The notes: a model not told the origin generated them from the sequence alone. Shown: positions 31,552 to 41,960, numbered from the stretch's first letter. The stretch: DNA of 64,000 nt from Cupriavidus oxalaticus (GCF_016894385.1 NZ_CP069811.1:2456501-2520500), one strand, 5' to 3'. Numbers and translations are program-made.

Positions 31552-32775
31552 TCAACCCGGCTTGCCGTCCACCCGTGGGCGCGCAAGCCGCGGCGCATAA
31601 GTCAGCGCATAAAGGCCAAACCCCGCCACCCAGCACGCCCCCGCGCCCCAGATCCAGTGCAGGTAGCCGGCCGGCCACACCATCGGACCGAACACCCGCA
31701 ATGCCGCGGCCATGGCAATCAGCCAGTACGCCACCGTTTCCGTGCGGCCGGCCACCAGCATGCGCCCGGTATGGCCCAGCGCGGTGCGCGTGATCATGGC
31801 GATGATGGCCACACCGAGCACGCCCACCGTGAACGCATGGGTCGCCAGCCCGGCCATCACCAGCCCCAGCGCCCCCAGTGCCTGCAGCAGCAACGCTAGC
31901 GGCAGCCATGCATAGGCGAGGTGCAGCACCCACAGCAGTGGCCGGTTGCCGACCGCATAGCCGCGCCATCCCGCCACGCGCACCGCCAGCACGCCGGCGG
32001 CGAGCAGCGACAGCGCCGCGGCCAGCCATCCCGGCAACGGCAGCAGTCCCGAGGCCAGGCCCAGCACTGTTGCCGGGATCACCATCCGATCGACCTGCTG
32101 GTACTGCCGCAGGCGGAAGCCGGGAATCGCGTTGGTGGTAAACATCGGGATCACGCGGCCGCCGATCACCACCACGAACAGCGTCACCAGCGCCACGCCG
32201 GCGCGACAGGCATGCAGCGCCGCGACGTCATGCCCGCCGGCCTGCAGCCACAATGCAGCGATATTGGCCACGGCGAGCAGCCACAGCGCCAGCGCGAGCG
32301 GGTAGTTGCGCCGGTTGCCGGCCCTGGCCAGCGTGCGCGTGAACGCCAGCGCCGCCAGCGGCAGGAATGCGCCTTCGATGGCAAAGGCAACGGTGCCCGG
32401 CGCGATCCACATGCCAACGCGTCCCGCGAGCCACAACAGGAACAGCACGGCCAGCGCGACACCGGTCGGCGTGGGCTGGCCGGTCCAGGCGCGTCCTGCC
32501 GTGAACAGGAAACCCACCACGATCGCCGCGGCAAAGCCGAACACCATCTCGTGCGCGTGCCAGAACATCGCGGGCAGCACCGGCGCCGGCCCGACCGAAT
32601 GCATCCCCGCGAGCATTGCCGACCATGCCGCCATCGCCAGCGCGGCAAAGACAGCGCCGCCCAGGTAGAACGGCCGGAACCCCAGCGCGAACAAGGCGAA
32701 GCCGCGTGGCGGCGGCCCGGCAGGGGTCTTGCCCGAGGGCGAGGGCCGGGAAGGAAGGATCGGGATGGTTTCCAT
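31552..32775 (-). CDS. nnrS: NnrS family heme-copper-type membrane protein
   Basis: A 407-residue membrane protein with about 12 hydrophobic helices. FALGFRPFYLGGAVFAA, FWHAHEMVFGFAAAIVVGFLFTA and GGRVIPMFTTNAIPG contain the conserved histidines and arginines of NnrS, a protein linked to protection from nitric oxide during denitrification. This fits its place beside the nar-nir island. The start at 32775 (METIPIL) is preferred to an in-frame ATG at 32829, but neither has a strong ribosome-binding site. It is divergent from narK1. Confidence 0.87.
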   Translation of the reverse strand: METIPILPSRPSPSGKTPAGPPPRGFALFALGFRPFYLGGAVFAALAMAAWSAMLAGMHSVGPAPVLPAMFWHAHEMVFGFAAAIVVGFLFTAGRAWTGQPTPTGVALAVLFLLWLAGRVGMWIAPGTVAFAIEGAFLPLAALAFTRTLARAGNRRNYPLALALWLLAVANIAALWLQAGGHDVAALHACRAGVALVTLFVVVIGGRVIPMFTTNAIPGFRLRQYQQVDRMVIPATVLGLASGLLPLPGWLAAALSLLAAGVLAVRVAGWRGYAVGNRPLLWVLHLAYAWLPLALLLQALGALGLVMAGLATHAFTVGVLGVAIIAMITRTALGHTGRMLVAGRTETVAYWLIAMAAALRVFGPMVWPAGYLHWIWGAGACWVAGFGLYALTYAPRLARPRVDGKPG

Positions 32776-33056
32776 GGCGGGCGGAGCGGGTCGGTATATC
32801 TGGTGAATCCGGCAGTGCCGGGACGGCATGCGTCAGATTCTTGACCTGGCGCAGGATTGCCGCAAGCACGCAAACGGGTGCCATGCGTGCCGCGATCACG
32901 ATAGCACCAGCGCCGCGCCGCCAACCTCCGCCGGTAGAACTACCTCCAACGACAGATCGCTCCATGTGGCGCGCTGTGCTGCCGGCGAATAGGCAGCACC
33001 AGTGCCCGCCCCTACTCTGGCATCACCCCCGCCAAAGTTGACACAGGAGCATGGCC
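32776..33056. promoter_or_regulatory. Divergent control region between nnrS and narK1
   Basis: About 280 bases. It holds an 8-base inverted repeat GTGCTGCC/GGCAGCAC (32976-32983 and 32992-32999) and TTGACA at 33039-33044 immediately before the narK1 ribosome-binding site. I found no TTGAY-N4-RTCAA site here. TACCTCC- and TACTCTG-like heptamers resemble NarL sites but are weak evidence. Confidence 0.35.
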
Positions 33057-34337
33057 ATGGCCACCCAAACACGCGCGCCGGAACCCGTCCCGGCCGGCGC
33101 GGCAATCACGCTGGCGTCCAGTACTTTCGCATTCACCATCTGCTTTGCCGTCTGGATGCTGTTCGCCGTCCTTGGCATCCCGCTCAAGCAGGAACTCGGC
33201 CTCAACGACACCGAATTCGGCCTGCTGGCCGCCACGCCGGTGCTGAGCGGGTCGCTGATCCGCGTGCCGCTGGGCATCTGGACCGACCGCTTCGGCGGCC
33301 GCATCGTTTTCTTCGTGCTGATGCTGGCCACGGTGATCCCGATCTGGCTGATCTCCTACGCGCACAGCCTGTGGCAACTGCTGGTGCTGGGCCTGTTCGT
33401 CGGGCTCGCGGGCGGCTCGTTCTCGGTCGGCACGCCCTACGTGGCGCGCTGGTTCCCGCGCTCGCGCCAGGGCCTGGCGATGGGCATCTTCGGCGCCGGC
33501 AACTCGGGCGCGGCGCTGACCAAGTTCGTCGCGCCGGCGATGATCCTGGCGGCCGGCACCTGGACCGTGGTGCCGCGCGTGTACTCGGTGGCGATGCTCG
33601 TCACCGCGCTGCTGTTCTGGGTGTTCTCGCGCAGCAACCCGGCGCACATGGTCAAGTCCAGCGTGGGCTGGCGCGAGCAGCTGGCGGTGATGCGCGATCC
33701 GCGCGTGTGGCGCTATTCGCAGTACTACTCGGTGGTGTTCGGCGGCTATGTCGGCCTGTCGCTGTGGATGACCAAGTACTACATCGGCGAATACGGCTTC
33801 GACATCAAGACCGCCGCCTTCCTGGCCGCCTGCTTCTCGCTGCCAGGCGGCGTGCTGCGCGCCATCGGCGGCTGGATCTCCGACCGCTACGGCGCACACC
33901 GCACCACCTGGTGGGTGATGTGGGTGAGCTGGGTCGGCTTCTTCCTGCTGAGCTATCCGCAGACCGACCTCATCATCCAGACCACCGGCGGCCCGCAGGG
34001 CTTCCGCATCGCGCTGACGCCCACGGTGTTCACCTTCCTGCTGTTCGTGGTCGGCATCGCCTTCGCCATCGGCAAGGCCTCGGTCTTCAAGTTCATCTCC
34101 AACGATTTCACGCACAACATCGGCGCGGTTTCCGGCGTGGTTGGGCTGGCCGGCGGACTGGGCGGCTTCGTGCTGCCGATCCTGTTCGGCATGCTGGCCG
34201 ACCTGACCGGCGTGCGCAGCAGCTGCTTCATGCTGATGTACGGCACCGTGTGCGTGAGCCTGGTGTGGATGCACTACAGCCAGCGCGCCGAACGCCAGCG
34301 CAAGGCGCAGGCCGTCGGCCTCACGCAGCCCGCCTGA
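33057..34337 (+). CDS. narK1: Nitrate transporter NarK1 (MFS, nitrate/proton symporter type)
   Basis: A 426-residue major-facilitator protein with 12 predicted helices. Motifs include FAVWMLFAVLGIPLKQELGL and RVPLGIWTDRFGGR after helix 2, and the nitrate signature region GLAGGSFSVGTPYVARWFP. NarK1-type proteins are thought to start nitrate uptake by proton symport. I start at ATG 33057 because AGGAG at 33045-33049 is 7 bases away; the in-frame ATG at 33051 is only one base from it. narK2 follows after about 60 bases, then narGHJI. Confidence 0.9.
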   Translation: MATQTRAPEPVPAGAAITLASSTFAFTICFAVWMLFAVLGIPLKQELGLNDTEFGLLAATPVLSGSLIRVPLGIWTDRFGGRIVFFVLMLATVIPIWLISYAHSLWQLLVLGLFVGLAGGSFSVGTPYVARWFPRSRQGLAMGIFGAGNSGAALTKFVAPAMILAAGTWTVVPRVYSVAMLVTALLFWVFSRSNPAHMVKSSVGWREQLAVMRDPRVWRYSQYYSVVFGGYVGLSLWMTKYYIGEYGFDIKTAAFLAACFSLPGGVLRAIGGWISDRYGAHRTTWWVMWVSWVGFFLLSYPQTDLIIQTTGGPQGFRIALTPTVFTFLLFVVGIAFAIGKASVFKFISNDFTHNIGAVSGVVGLAGGLGGFVLPILFGMLADLTGVRSSCFMLMYGTVCVSLVWMHYSQRAERQRKAQAVGLTQPA

Positions 34338-34400
34338 CGGATTCACCGAACGCTCATTCCTCCCGCGCGCCTCCGCGCTCTCAACCAAGGCACATCGATC

Positions 34401-35786
34401 ATGACCTCATCCGTACTCACCCGCTGGGAGCCCGAGAACGCGGCCTTCTGGCGCGACCAGGGCGAACGCATCGCCTACCGCAACCTGTCGATCTCGATCC
34501 CGGCGCTGATGCTGGCCTTCGTGGTCTGGATGCTGTGGAGCGTGGTCGCGGTCAACCTCGACCGCGCCGGCTTCCAGTTCACCAAGAACCAGCTGTTCTG
34601 GCTGACCGCGCTGCCGGCGCTGTCCGGCGCCACGCTGCGCATCTTCTATTCCTTCCTGGTGCCGGTCTTCGGCGGGCGCCGCTTCACCGCGATCTCCACC
34701 GCGCTGCTGCTGGTCCCGGCGCTGGGCATGGGCTTCGCGCTGCGCGACCCGTCCACGGGCTATCCCACGCTGCTGGTGCTGGCACTGCTGTGCGGGCTGG
34801 GCGGCGCCAACTTCAGCTCGTCGATGGCCAATATCAGCTTCTTCTTTCCCAAGGCGAAGAAGGGCCTGGCTACCGGGCTGAACGCCGGCATCGGCAACCT
34901 GGGCGTGTCGGTGGTGCAGTTCGTCACGCCGCTGGTGGTGTCGCTGGCGGTGTTCGGCGCGCTCGGCGGCGAGCCGCAGCAGTACCAGGCCAACGGCGCC
35001 GCGCAGAACCTGTGGCTGCAGAACGCCGGCTTCATCTGGGTGCCGTTCATCATCGTCTCGGCGCTGGCCGCATGGTTCGGCATGCATGACATCGCCGATG
35101 CCAGGGCCTCGTTCGCCGAACAGGCCGTGATCTTCAAGCGCCAGCACAACTGGCTGATGTGCTGGCTGTACGTCGGCACCTTCGGCTCGTTCATCGGCTT
35201 CTCGGCCGGGCTGGCGCTGCTGACCAAGTCGCAGTTCCCGGACGTCAACCCCACCGCCTATGCCTTCCTGGGGCCGCTGGTGGGCGCGCTGACGCGCCCC
35301 GTGGGCGGGTGGATCTCCGACAAGCTCGGTGGCGCGCGCGTCACGCTGTGGACCTTCCTCGGCATGATCGCGGCGGTGTTCGCGGTGCTGGCGGCGCTGC
35401 CGCATGACGGCGCCGGCGGCAACTTCACCTTCTTCCTGGCGGCCTTCATCGCGCTGTTCGCGCTGACCGGCATCGGCAACGGCTCGACCTTCCGCATGAT
35501 CCCGGTGATCTTCCTGACCGAGCGCCAGCGCGCCGCCAGGAGCCAGGGCGAGGCCGCGCAGCGGCAGGCGCTGCAGGATGCCGGCAAGGAGTCGGCCGCG
35601 GTGCTGGGCTTCTCCGGTGCCATCGGCGCCTACGGCGGCTTCTTCATCCCGAAGAGCTTCGGCACCTCGCTGGAGCTGACCGGCGCGCCCGACGCCGCGC
35701 TGTACTGCTTCATCGCCTTCTATGTCAGCTGCGTGCTGGTGACGTGGTGGTACTACGCGCGCCGCAATGCCCCCATGCCCTGCTGA
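34401..35786 (+). CDS. narK2: Nitrate/nitrite antiporter NarK2 (MFS)
   Basis: A 461-residue major-facilitator protein of the longer NarK2 type. LMLAFVVWMLWSVVAVNLDR in the first helix and GLGGANFSSSMANISFFFPK are the nitrate/nitrite porter signatures, and GNGSTFRMIPVIF lies in the second nitrate signature. It exchanges external nitrate for internal nitrite, complementing NarK1. The pair is often found fused in Paracoccus-type organisms but is separate here. A hairpin follows before narG. Confidence 0.92.
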   Translation: MTSSVLTRWEPENAAFWRDQGERIAYRNLSISIPALMLAFVVWMLWSVVAVNLDRAGFQFTKNQLFWLTALPALSGATLRIFYSFLVPVFGGRRFTAISTALLLVPALGMGFALRDPSTGYPTLLVLALLCGLGGANFSSSMANISFFFPKAKKGLATGLNAGIGNLGVSVVQFVTPLVVSLAVFGALGGEPQQYQANGAAQNLWLQNAGFIWVPFIIVSALAAWFGMHDIADARASFAEQAVIFKRQHNWLMCWLYVGTFGSFIGFSAGLALLTKSQFPDVNPTAYAFLGPLVGALTRPVGGWISDKLGGARVTLWTFLGMIAAVFAVLAALPHDGAGGNFTFFLAAFIALFALTGIGNGSTFRMIPVIFLTERQRAARSQGEAAQRQALQDAGKESAAVLGFSGAIGAYGGFFIPKSFGTSLELTGAPDAALYCFIAFYVSCVLVTWWYYARRNAPMPC

Positions 35787-35795
35787 GCACCTTGC

Positions 35796-35827
35796 CGGCC
35801 GGACTAGTTCTTCGGAACTAGCCCGGC
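35796..35827 (+). terminator. Hairpin with TTCG loop between narK2 and narG
   Basis: Near-perfect stem CCGGACTAGTTC/GAACTAGCCCGG closed by TTCG, just after narK2, with one mismatch and no T tract. It may attenuate read-through so that narG is driven partly by its own promoter. Confidence 0.5.
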
Positions 35828-35973
35828 ACCCGGCACCTCCCCCGATCGCCACACGGCGGCTGTTCCACCAGCGAATTGGCTGCCGCCCCGCTCCCCCATA
35901 AGCTCAAGGTGTCCCTGCAAACGCTCCCGCAATCCCCGGAGCGCCGCAGAAAAGCCTCGCGGAGAACAAGCAA

Positions 35974-38900
35974 ATGAGTCATTTCCTGGATCGACTGAAG
36001 TTCATGTCGCGCGTCACGTCCACCTTCTCGGATGGCCATGGCGCGGTCGTGCATGAAGACCGCAAGTGGGAAGACGGCTACCGCAGCCGCTGGCAGCACG
36101 ACAAGATCGTGCGCTCCACCCATGGCGTGAACTGCACCGGCTCCTGCTCCTGGAAGGTCTACGTCAAGAACGGCCTGATCACGTGGGAGACGCAGCAGAC
36201 CGACTATCCGCGCACGCGCCCCGACCTGCCCAACCACGAGCCCCGCGGCTGCCCGCGCGGCGCCTCGTACAGCTGGTACGTCTACTCCGCGCAGCGCGTC
36301 AAGTACCCGATGATCCGCGGCCGCCTGATGGAGATGTGGCGCGAGGCCCGCAAGACCATGGACCCGGTCGCCGCCTGGGAATCGATCAGCCAGGATCCGG
36401 AGAAGGCGGCGCGCTACAAGAGCGTGCGCGGCCAGGGCGGCTTCGTGCGCGCCGACTGGAACACCGCCACCGAGATGATCGCCGCGGCCAACGCCTTCAC
36501 CGTGAAGAAGTTCGGCCCGGACCGCGTGATCGGCTTCTCGCCGATCCCGGCCATGTCGATGGTCTCGTACGCCGCCGGCGCGCGCTACCTGAGCCTGCTC
36601 GGCGGCGCCTGCCTGTCGTTCTACGACTGGTACTGCGACCTGCCGCCGGCCAGCCCGCAGATCTGGGGCGAACAGACCGACGTGCCCGAATCGGCCGACT
36701 GGTACAACTCCACCTACCTGATGGTGTGGGGCTCCAACGTGCCGCAGACGCGCACCCCGGATGCCCACTTCTACACCGAGGTCCGCTACAAGGGCACCAA
36801 GACCGTGGCGGTGTCGTCCGACTTCGGCGAGATGGTCAAGTTCGGCGATATCTGGCTGGCCCCGAAGCAAGGCACCGATGCCGCGCTGGCGATGGCCATG
36901 GGCCACGTGGTGCTGAAGGAATTCCACGCCAGCGGCAAGTCCGCCTACTTCCGCGACTACATCAGGCAGTACACCGACATGCCGATGCTGGTGCTGCTGC
37001 GCGAGAACCAGGACCACGCGGGCACGCTGGTGCCCGACCACTTCCTGCGCGCTTCGCACCTGGCGGACAACCTCGGCGAAGCCAACCATCCGGAGTGGAA
37101 GACGCTGCAGATCGACGATGCCACCGGCGAGATCGTCGCGCCCAACGGCTCGATCGGCTTCCGCTGGGGCGAGGCCGCGCACAACGGCGGCGAGAAAGTG
37201 GGCCGCTGGAACCTGGAAATGAAGGACGGCGGCAGCGGCCGCGCGGTCGAGCCGCGCCTGTCGCTGGTCGGCAACGGCGACGAAGTGGTCGAGGTCGGCT
37301 TCCCCTACTTCGGCGGCGAACACGACGAACTGCTGCGCCGCCGCGTGCCGGCGCGCCGCATCACGCTGGCCGACGGCAGCACCGCGCTGGTGGCGACCGT
37401 GTACGACCTGCAGATGGCCAACTACGGTGTCGACCAGGGCCTGGGCGGCCCCAACGTGGCGGCCTCGTATGAAGACGACGTGCCCTACACCCCAGCCTGG
37501 CAGGAAAAGCACACCTCCGTGCCGGCCCGCCTGGTGACCCAGGTGGCGCGCGAGTTCGCCGACAACGCCGACCGCACGCAGGGCAAGAGCATGGTGATCG
37601 TCGGTGCCGCGCTGAACCACTGGTACCACAACGACATGATCTACCGCGGCATCGTCAACCTGCTGATGATGTGCGGCTGCATCGGCAAGAGCGGCGGCGG
37701 CTGGGCGCACTACGTCGGGCAGGAGAAGCTGCGCCCGCAGTTCGGCTGGGCCCCGCTGGCGTTCGGCCTGGACTGGTCGCGCCCGCCGCGCCAGATGAAC
37801 GGCACCTCGTTCTTCTACAACCACACCAGCCAGTGGCGCCACGAGAAGCTGGCCGTCGACGAGATCCTGTCGCCGACCGCCGACCGCAAGCGCTATGACG
37901 GCCTGTCGCTGCTCGACCTGAACGCGAAGTCCGAGCGCATGGGCTGGCTGCCGTCGGCGCCGCAGCTCGGCGCCAATCCGCTCGACGTGGTCGATGCGGC
38001 CGAACAATCCGGCAAGGACCCAGTGGCCTACACCGTCGAGCAACTGAAGTCCGGCGCGCTGCAGTTCGCCTGCGACGATCCGGACAATCCCGCCAACTTC
38101 CCGCGCAATATGTTCGTGTGGCGCTCCAACATCCTGGGCAGCTCGGGCAAGGGACATGAGTATTTCCTGAAGTACCTGCTCGGCACGCAGAACGCCGTAT
38201 TCGGCGACGAGGCCGACGCGATCACGCCGAGCGAAGTCAACGTGCGCCCGGCCGCGGAAGGCAAGCTCGACCTGCTGACCGTGCTGGACTTCCGCATGAG
38301 CACCACCTGCCTGTATGGCGACATCGTGCTGCCGACGGCAACCTGGTATGAAAAGGACGACCTCAACACGTCCGACATGCACCCCTTTATCCATCCGCTG
38401 TCCGAGGCCGTGCAGCCGCTGTGGGAAAGCAAGACCGACTGGGAAATCTACAAGGTCATCGCGAAGAAGTTCAGCGAGATCGCCGGCCCGTACCTGGGCA
38501 CGCGCAAGGACCTGGTCTGCACGCCGCTGCTGCACGACACCCCGGGCGAACTGGGCCAGCCGTTCGAGCCGAAGGACTGGAAGGCCGGCGAGTGCGACCT
38601 GATCCCGGGCAAGACCGCGCCGTCGATGACGGTGGTCGAGCGCAACTACGCAGACATCTACAAGAAATTCACCTCGATCGGCCCGCTGCTCGACAAGCTC
38701 GGCAATGGCGGCAAGGGCATCAACTGGAACACCCAGCATGAGGTGAAGGAAATCGGCGACCTGAGCCACACGGTGACGGAACCGGGCGTGAGCCAGGGCC
38801 GCCCGAAGCTCGAAACCGCAATCGACGCCGCCGAGATGATCCTGACCTTCGCGCCGGAAACCAACGGCCACGTCGCCGTCAAGGCGTGGGAAGCGCTGTC

Positions 38901-39720
38901 GAAGATCACCGGCCGCGACCACACCCACCTGGCCGAAGGGCGCGAGCACGACAAGATCCGCTTCCGCGACGTGCAGGCGCAGCCGCGCAAGATCATTTCC
39001 GCGCCGACGTGGTCGGGACTGGAATCGGAAGAGGTCAGCTACAACGCCGGCTACACCAACGTGCACGAGCTGATCCCCTGGCGCACGCTGACCGGCCGCC
39101 AGCAGTTCTATCAGGACCACCGCTGGATGCTGGACTTCGGCGAAGGCGCGTGCGTGTACAAGCCGGCCATCGACACCAAGACCGTGGCGCCGATGCTGGG
39201 CAAGAAGCCCAACGGCAACCCGGAGCTGGTGCTGAACTGGATCACGCCGCACCAGAAGTGGGGCATCCACTCCACGTACTCCGACAACCTGCGCATGCTG
39301 ACGCTGTCACGCGGCGGCCCGCACGTGTGGATCTCGGAAACCGAGGCCCGCGCCAACGGCATCCGCGACAACGACTGGGTCGAAGTGTTCAACGTCAACG
39401 GCACGCTGACCGCGCGCGTGGTGGTGTCGCAGCGCGTGCCCAAGGGCATGTGCCTGATGTACCACGCCCAGGAAAAGATCGTGAACGTGCCGGGTGCCGA
39501 GACCAGCGGCATGCGCGGCGGCATCCATAACTCGGTGACGCGCGCCGTGACCAAGCCCACCCACATGATCGGCGGCTACGCGCAGCTGGCCTACGGCTTC
39601 AACTACTACGGCACCGTGGGCAGCAACCGCGACGAGTTCGTGATCCTGCGCAAGATGAAGAAGGTCGACTGGCTGGAAGGGCCGCTCGTAGAAACGAACA
39701 AGGAAGGAGCAACGCAATGA
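35974..39720 (+). CDS. narG: Respiratory nitrate reductase alpha subunit NarG
   Basis: A 1248-residue molybdopterin-guanine-dinucleotide enzyme that reduces nitrate to nitrite on the cytoplasmic face of the inner membrane. The FS0 cluster ligands are H50, C54 and C58 (STHGVNCTGSC) and C93 (RGCPRG). D222 in YDWYCDLPPASP corresponds to the molybdenum-coordinating aspartate of E. coli NarG. The twin-arginine-like remnant of related enzymes is absent, as expected for a cytoplasmic subunit. Length matches the family (about 1245). The stop overlaps the narH start (ATGA). Confidence 0.97.
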   Translation: MSHFLDRLKFMSRVTSTFSDGHGAVVHEDRKWEDGYRSRWQHDKIVRSTHGVNCTGSCSWKVYVKNGLITWETQQTDYPRTRPDLPNHEPRGCPRGASYSWYVYSAQRVKYPMIRGRLMEMWREARKTMDPVAAWESISQDPEKAARYKSVRGQGGFVRADWNTATEMIAAANAFTVKKFGPDRVIGFSPIPAMSMVSYAAGARYLSLLGGACLSFYDWYCDLPPASPQIWGEQTDVPESADWYNSTYLMVWGSNVPQTRTPDAHFYTEVRYKGTKTVAVSSDFGEMVKFGDIWLAPKQGTDAALAMAMGHVVLKEFHASGKSAYFRDYIRQYTDMPMLVLLRENQDHAGTLVPDHFLRASHLADNLGEANHPEWKTLQIDDATGEIVAPNGSIGFRWGEAAHNGGEKVGRWNLEMKDGGSGRAVEPRLSLVGNGDEVVEVGFPYFGGEHDELLRRRVPARRITLADGSTALVATVYDLQMANYGVDQGLGGPNVAASYEDDVPYTPAWQEKHTSVPARLVTQVAREFADNADRTQGKSMVIVGAALNHWYHNDMIYRGIVNLLMMCGCIGKSGGGWAHYVGQEKLRPQFGWAPLAFGLDWSRPPRQMNGTSFFYNHTSQWRHEKLAVDEILSPTADRKRYDGLSLLDLNAKSERMGWLPSAPQLGANPLDVVDAAEQSGKDPVAYTVEQLKSGALQFACDDPDNPANFPRNMFVWRSNILGSSGKGHEYFLKYLLGTQNAVFGDEADAITPSEVNVRPAAEGKLDLLTVLDFRMSTTCLYGDIVLPTATWYEKDDLNTSDMHPFIHPLSEAVQPLWESKTDWEIYKVIAKKFSEIAGPYLGTRKDLVCTPLLHDTPGELGQPFEPKDWKAGECDLIPGKTAPSMTVVERNYADIYKKFTSIGPLLDKLGNGGKGINWNTQHEVKEIGDLSHTVTEPGVSQGRPKLETAIDAAEMILTFAPETNGHVAVKAWEALSKITGRDHTHLAEGREHDKIRFRDVQAQPRKIISAPTWSGLESEEVSYNAGYTNVHELIPWRTLTGRQQFYQDHRWMLDFGEGACVYKPAIDTKTVAPMLGKKPNGNPELVLNWITPHQKWGIHSTYSDNLRMLTLSRGGPHVWISETEARANGIRDNDWVEVFNVNGTLTARVVVSQRVPKGMCLMYHAQEKIVNVPGAETSGMRGGIHNSVTRAVTKPTHMIGGYAQLAYGFNYYGTVGSNRDEFVILRKMKKVDWLEGPLVETNKEGATQ

Positions 39721-41267
39721 AGATCCGCGCCCAGGTGGCCATGGTGCTGAACCTCGACAAGTGCATCGGCTGCCATACCTGCTCCGTGACCTGCAAGAAC
39801 GTCTGGACCAGCCGCGACGGTGTCGAGTACGCGTGGTTCAACAACGTCGAGACCAAGCCCGGCATCGGCTATCCCAAGGAATGGGAGAACCAGGACAAGT
39901 GGCAGGGCGGCTGGAAGCGCAATGCCGACGGCACGCTCGAGCCGCGCCAGGGCGGCAAGCTGAAGATCCTGGCGAACCTGTTCGCCAACCCCAACCTGCC
40001 GCAGATCGACGAGTACTACGAGCCCTTCACCTACGACTACGAGCACCTGCAGAAGGCGCCGCTGTCGCAGACCCCGCCCACCGCGCGCCCGGTCTCGGTG
40101 CTGACCGGCCGCAAGATGGAAAAGATCGAGTGGGGCCCGAACTGGGAGGACGACCTCGGCGGCGAGTTCAGCTCGCGCGGCCGCGACAAGCTCTTCGACG
40201 ACGTGCAGAAGGAGATGTACTCGACCTTCGAGAACACCTTCATGATGTACCTGCCGCGCCTGTGCGAGCACTGCCTGAACCCGGCCTGCGTGGCCTCGTG
40301 CCCGTCGGGCTCGATCTACAAGCGCGAGGATGACGGCATCGTGCTGGTCGACCAGGACAAGTGCCGCGGCTGGCGCATGTGCATCTCTGGCTGCCCGTAC
40401 AAGAAGATCTACTTCAACTGGCAGAGCGGCAAGGCCGAGAAGTGCCTGTTCTGCTATCCGCGCATCGAGGCCGGCCAGCCTACGGTCTGCTCCGAGACCT
40501 GCGTCGGCCGCATCCGCTACCTCGGCGTGATGCTGTACGACGCCGACCGCATCGAGCAGGCCGCATCGGTGGCCGACGAGCGCGACCTGTACCAGTCGCA
40601 GCTCGACGTCTTCCTCGATCCGCACGATCCCGCGGTGCAGGCCGAGGCGCTGCGCCAGGGCATTCCGCAGGCCTGGCTGGACGCCGCGCGCAAGTCGCCG
40701 GTCTACAAGATGGCGTGCGAATGGAAGATCGCCTTCCCGCTGCACCCGGAGTACCGCACCCTGCCGATGGTCTGGTACGTCCCGCCGCTGTCGCCGATCC
40801 AGTCCGCGGCCGAGGCCGGCCACATGGGCATGAACGGCGTGATCCCCGACGTGAAGAGCCTGCGCATCCCGCTCAAGTACCTGGCCAACCTGCTGACCGC
40901 GGGCGACGTGATGCCGGTGCTGTCGGCGCTGGACCGCATGCTGGCGATGCGCGCGTACAAGCGCTCGCAGGTGGTGGACGGCGTGCAGGACCTGGATGTG
41001 CTGAAGCAGGTCGGCCTGACGCCGGCACAGGTCGAGGACATGTACCAGACCATGGCCATCGCCAACTACGAGGACCGCTTCGTGATCCCGTCCTCGCACA
41101 AGGAAATGGTCGAGGACAGCTTCAACGACAAGGCCAGCTGCGGCTTCACCTTTGGCAACGGCTGCTCGGGCGGGACCTCGGATGGCGCGCTGTTCGGCAA
41201 GAAGCCGCAGGGCAGCGTGCACTTCGTCGACATGCCCAGGTCGCGCAAGAAGCCCGTGATGAGCTGA
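39717..41267 (+). CDS. narH: Respiratory nitrate reductase beta subunit NarH
   Basis: A 516-residue iron-sulfur subunit carrying electrons from NarI to NarG through three [4Fe-4S] and one [3Fe-4S] cluster. Cysteine motifs are CIGCHTCSVTCKN near the N-terminus, CEHCLNPACVASCP, CRGWRMCISGCPYKK (the tryptophan replaces a cysteine, giving the [3Fe-4S] cluster) and CLFCYPRIEAGQPTVCSETC. It overlaps narG by four bases and is followed by narJ after 27 bases. Confidence 0.97.
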   Translation: MKIRAQVAMVLNLDKCIGCHTCSVTCKNVWTSRDGVEYAWFNNVETKPGIGYPKEWENQDKWQGGWKRNADGTLEPRQGGKLKILANLFANPNLPQIDEYYEPFTYDYEHLQKAPLSQTPPTARPVSVLTGRKMEKIEWGPNWEDDLGGEFSSRGRDKLFDDVQKEMYSTFENTFMMYLPRLCEHCLNPACVASCPSGSIYKREDDGIVLVDQDKCRGWRMCISGCPYKKIYFNWQSGKAEKCLFCYPRIEAGQPTVCSETCVGRIRYLGVMLYDADRIEQAASVADERDLYQSQLDVFLDPHDPAVQAEALRQGIPQAWLDAARKSPVYKMACEWKIAFPLHPEYRTLPMVWYVPPLSPIQSAAEAGHMGMNGVIPDVKSLRIPLKYLANLLTAGDVMPVLSALDRMLAMRAYKRSQVVDGVQDLDVLKQVGLTPAQVEDMYQTMAIANYEDRFVIPSSHKEMVEDSFNDKASCGFTFGNGCSGGTSDGALFGKKPQGSVHFVDMPRSRKKPVMS

Positions 41268-41294
41268 GCGCCCGCGAACGAACCGGAGAAGAAC

Positions 41295-41960
41295 ATGCCC
41301 CTCTACCCCATCCTCAGCGCGCTGCTCGGCTATCCCGAGCAGGACCTGCTTGACGCGCTGCCCGAGATCGACGCCGCGCTGGCCGAATGGCCGCAGGCGC
41401 GCCACATGCTGGCGCCCGTGACCGACATGCTGCGCGGCGAAGCGCTGATCACGCTGCAGGAGAACTATGTCGCCACCTTCGACCGCAACCCGTCGCACTC
41501 GCTGCACCTGTTCGAGCACGTGCACGGCGAAAGCCGCGACCGCGGCCAGGCCATGGTCGACCTGATCGACGAATACCGGCGCGACGGCTTCGAGCCGGCC
41601 GCGTCGGAATTGCCGGACTACGTGCCGCTGTTCCTGGAGTTCCTCGGCGCGCTGGACGCCGATGGCAAGGACGAGCGCGCCGAACACCTGCTGGGCGAGG
41701 CGATCCACGTGCTGGCCGCGATCGGCGACCGGCTCGCGCGCAACCAGAGCCCATACGCCGGCGTGTTCGCCGTGCTGCGCACGCTGACCGACGTGCAGCC
41801 GCAACCGCAGCAGGAGCCGCCGGTGCGGGACATGGACGAGGCGCTGGAGACCTTCGGCCCGGGCGCCGATGGCGTAGAGCCGCTGCTGGGGCCGCAGACC
41901 GGGCCCCAGGCGGTGAAGTTCTATCCGCGCGGTACGGCGCCAGTGCCGGTGCCATGCTGA
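41295..41960 (+). CDS. narJ: Nitrate reductase assembly chaperone NarJ
   Basis: A 221-residue TorD/NarJ-family chaperone required to insert the molybdenum cofactor and FS0 into NarG before membrane docking. Typical segments are LLGYPEQDLLDALPEI, ENYVATFDRNPSHSLHLFEHVHGESRDRGQAM and SELPDYVPLFLEFLG. GGAG at 41285 sets the start. An unusual 194-base gap with REP-like palindromes separates it from narI, which normally follows closely. Confidence 0.93.
   Translation: MPLYPILSALLGYPEQDLLDALPEIDAALAEWPQARHMLAPVTDMLRGEALITLQENYVATFDRNPSHSLHLFEHVHGESRDRGQAMVDLIDEYRRDGFEPAASELPDYVPLFLEFLGALDADGKDERAEHLLGEAIHVLAAIGDRLARNQSPYAGVFAVLRTLTDVQPQPQQEPPVRDMDEALETFGPGADGVEPLLGPQTGPQAVKFYPRGTAPVPVPC

Noticed and set aside
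35818..39270. A minus-strand open frame of 1150 codons opposite narG
   Set aside because: It mirrors the codon structure of narG, has a histidine/arginine/alanine-rich composition and no recognisable domain.
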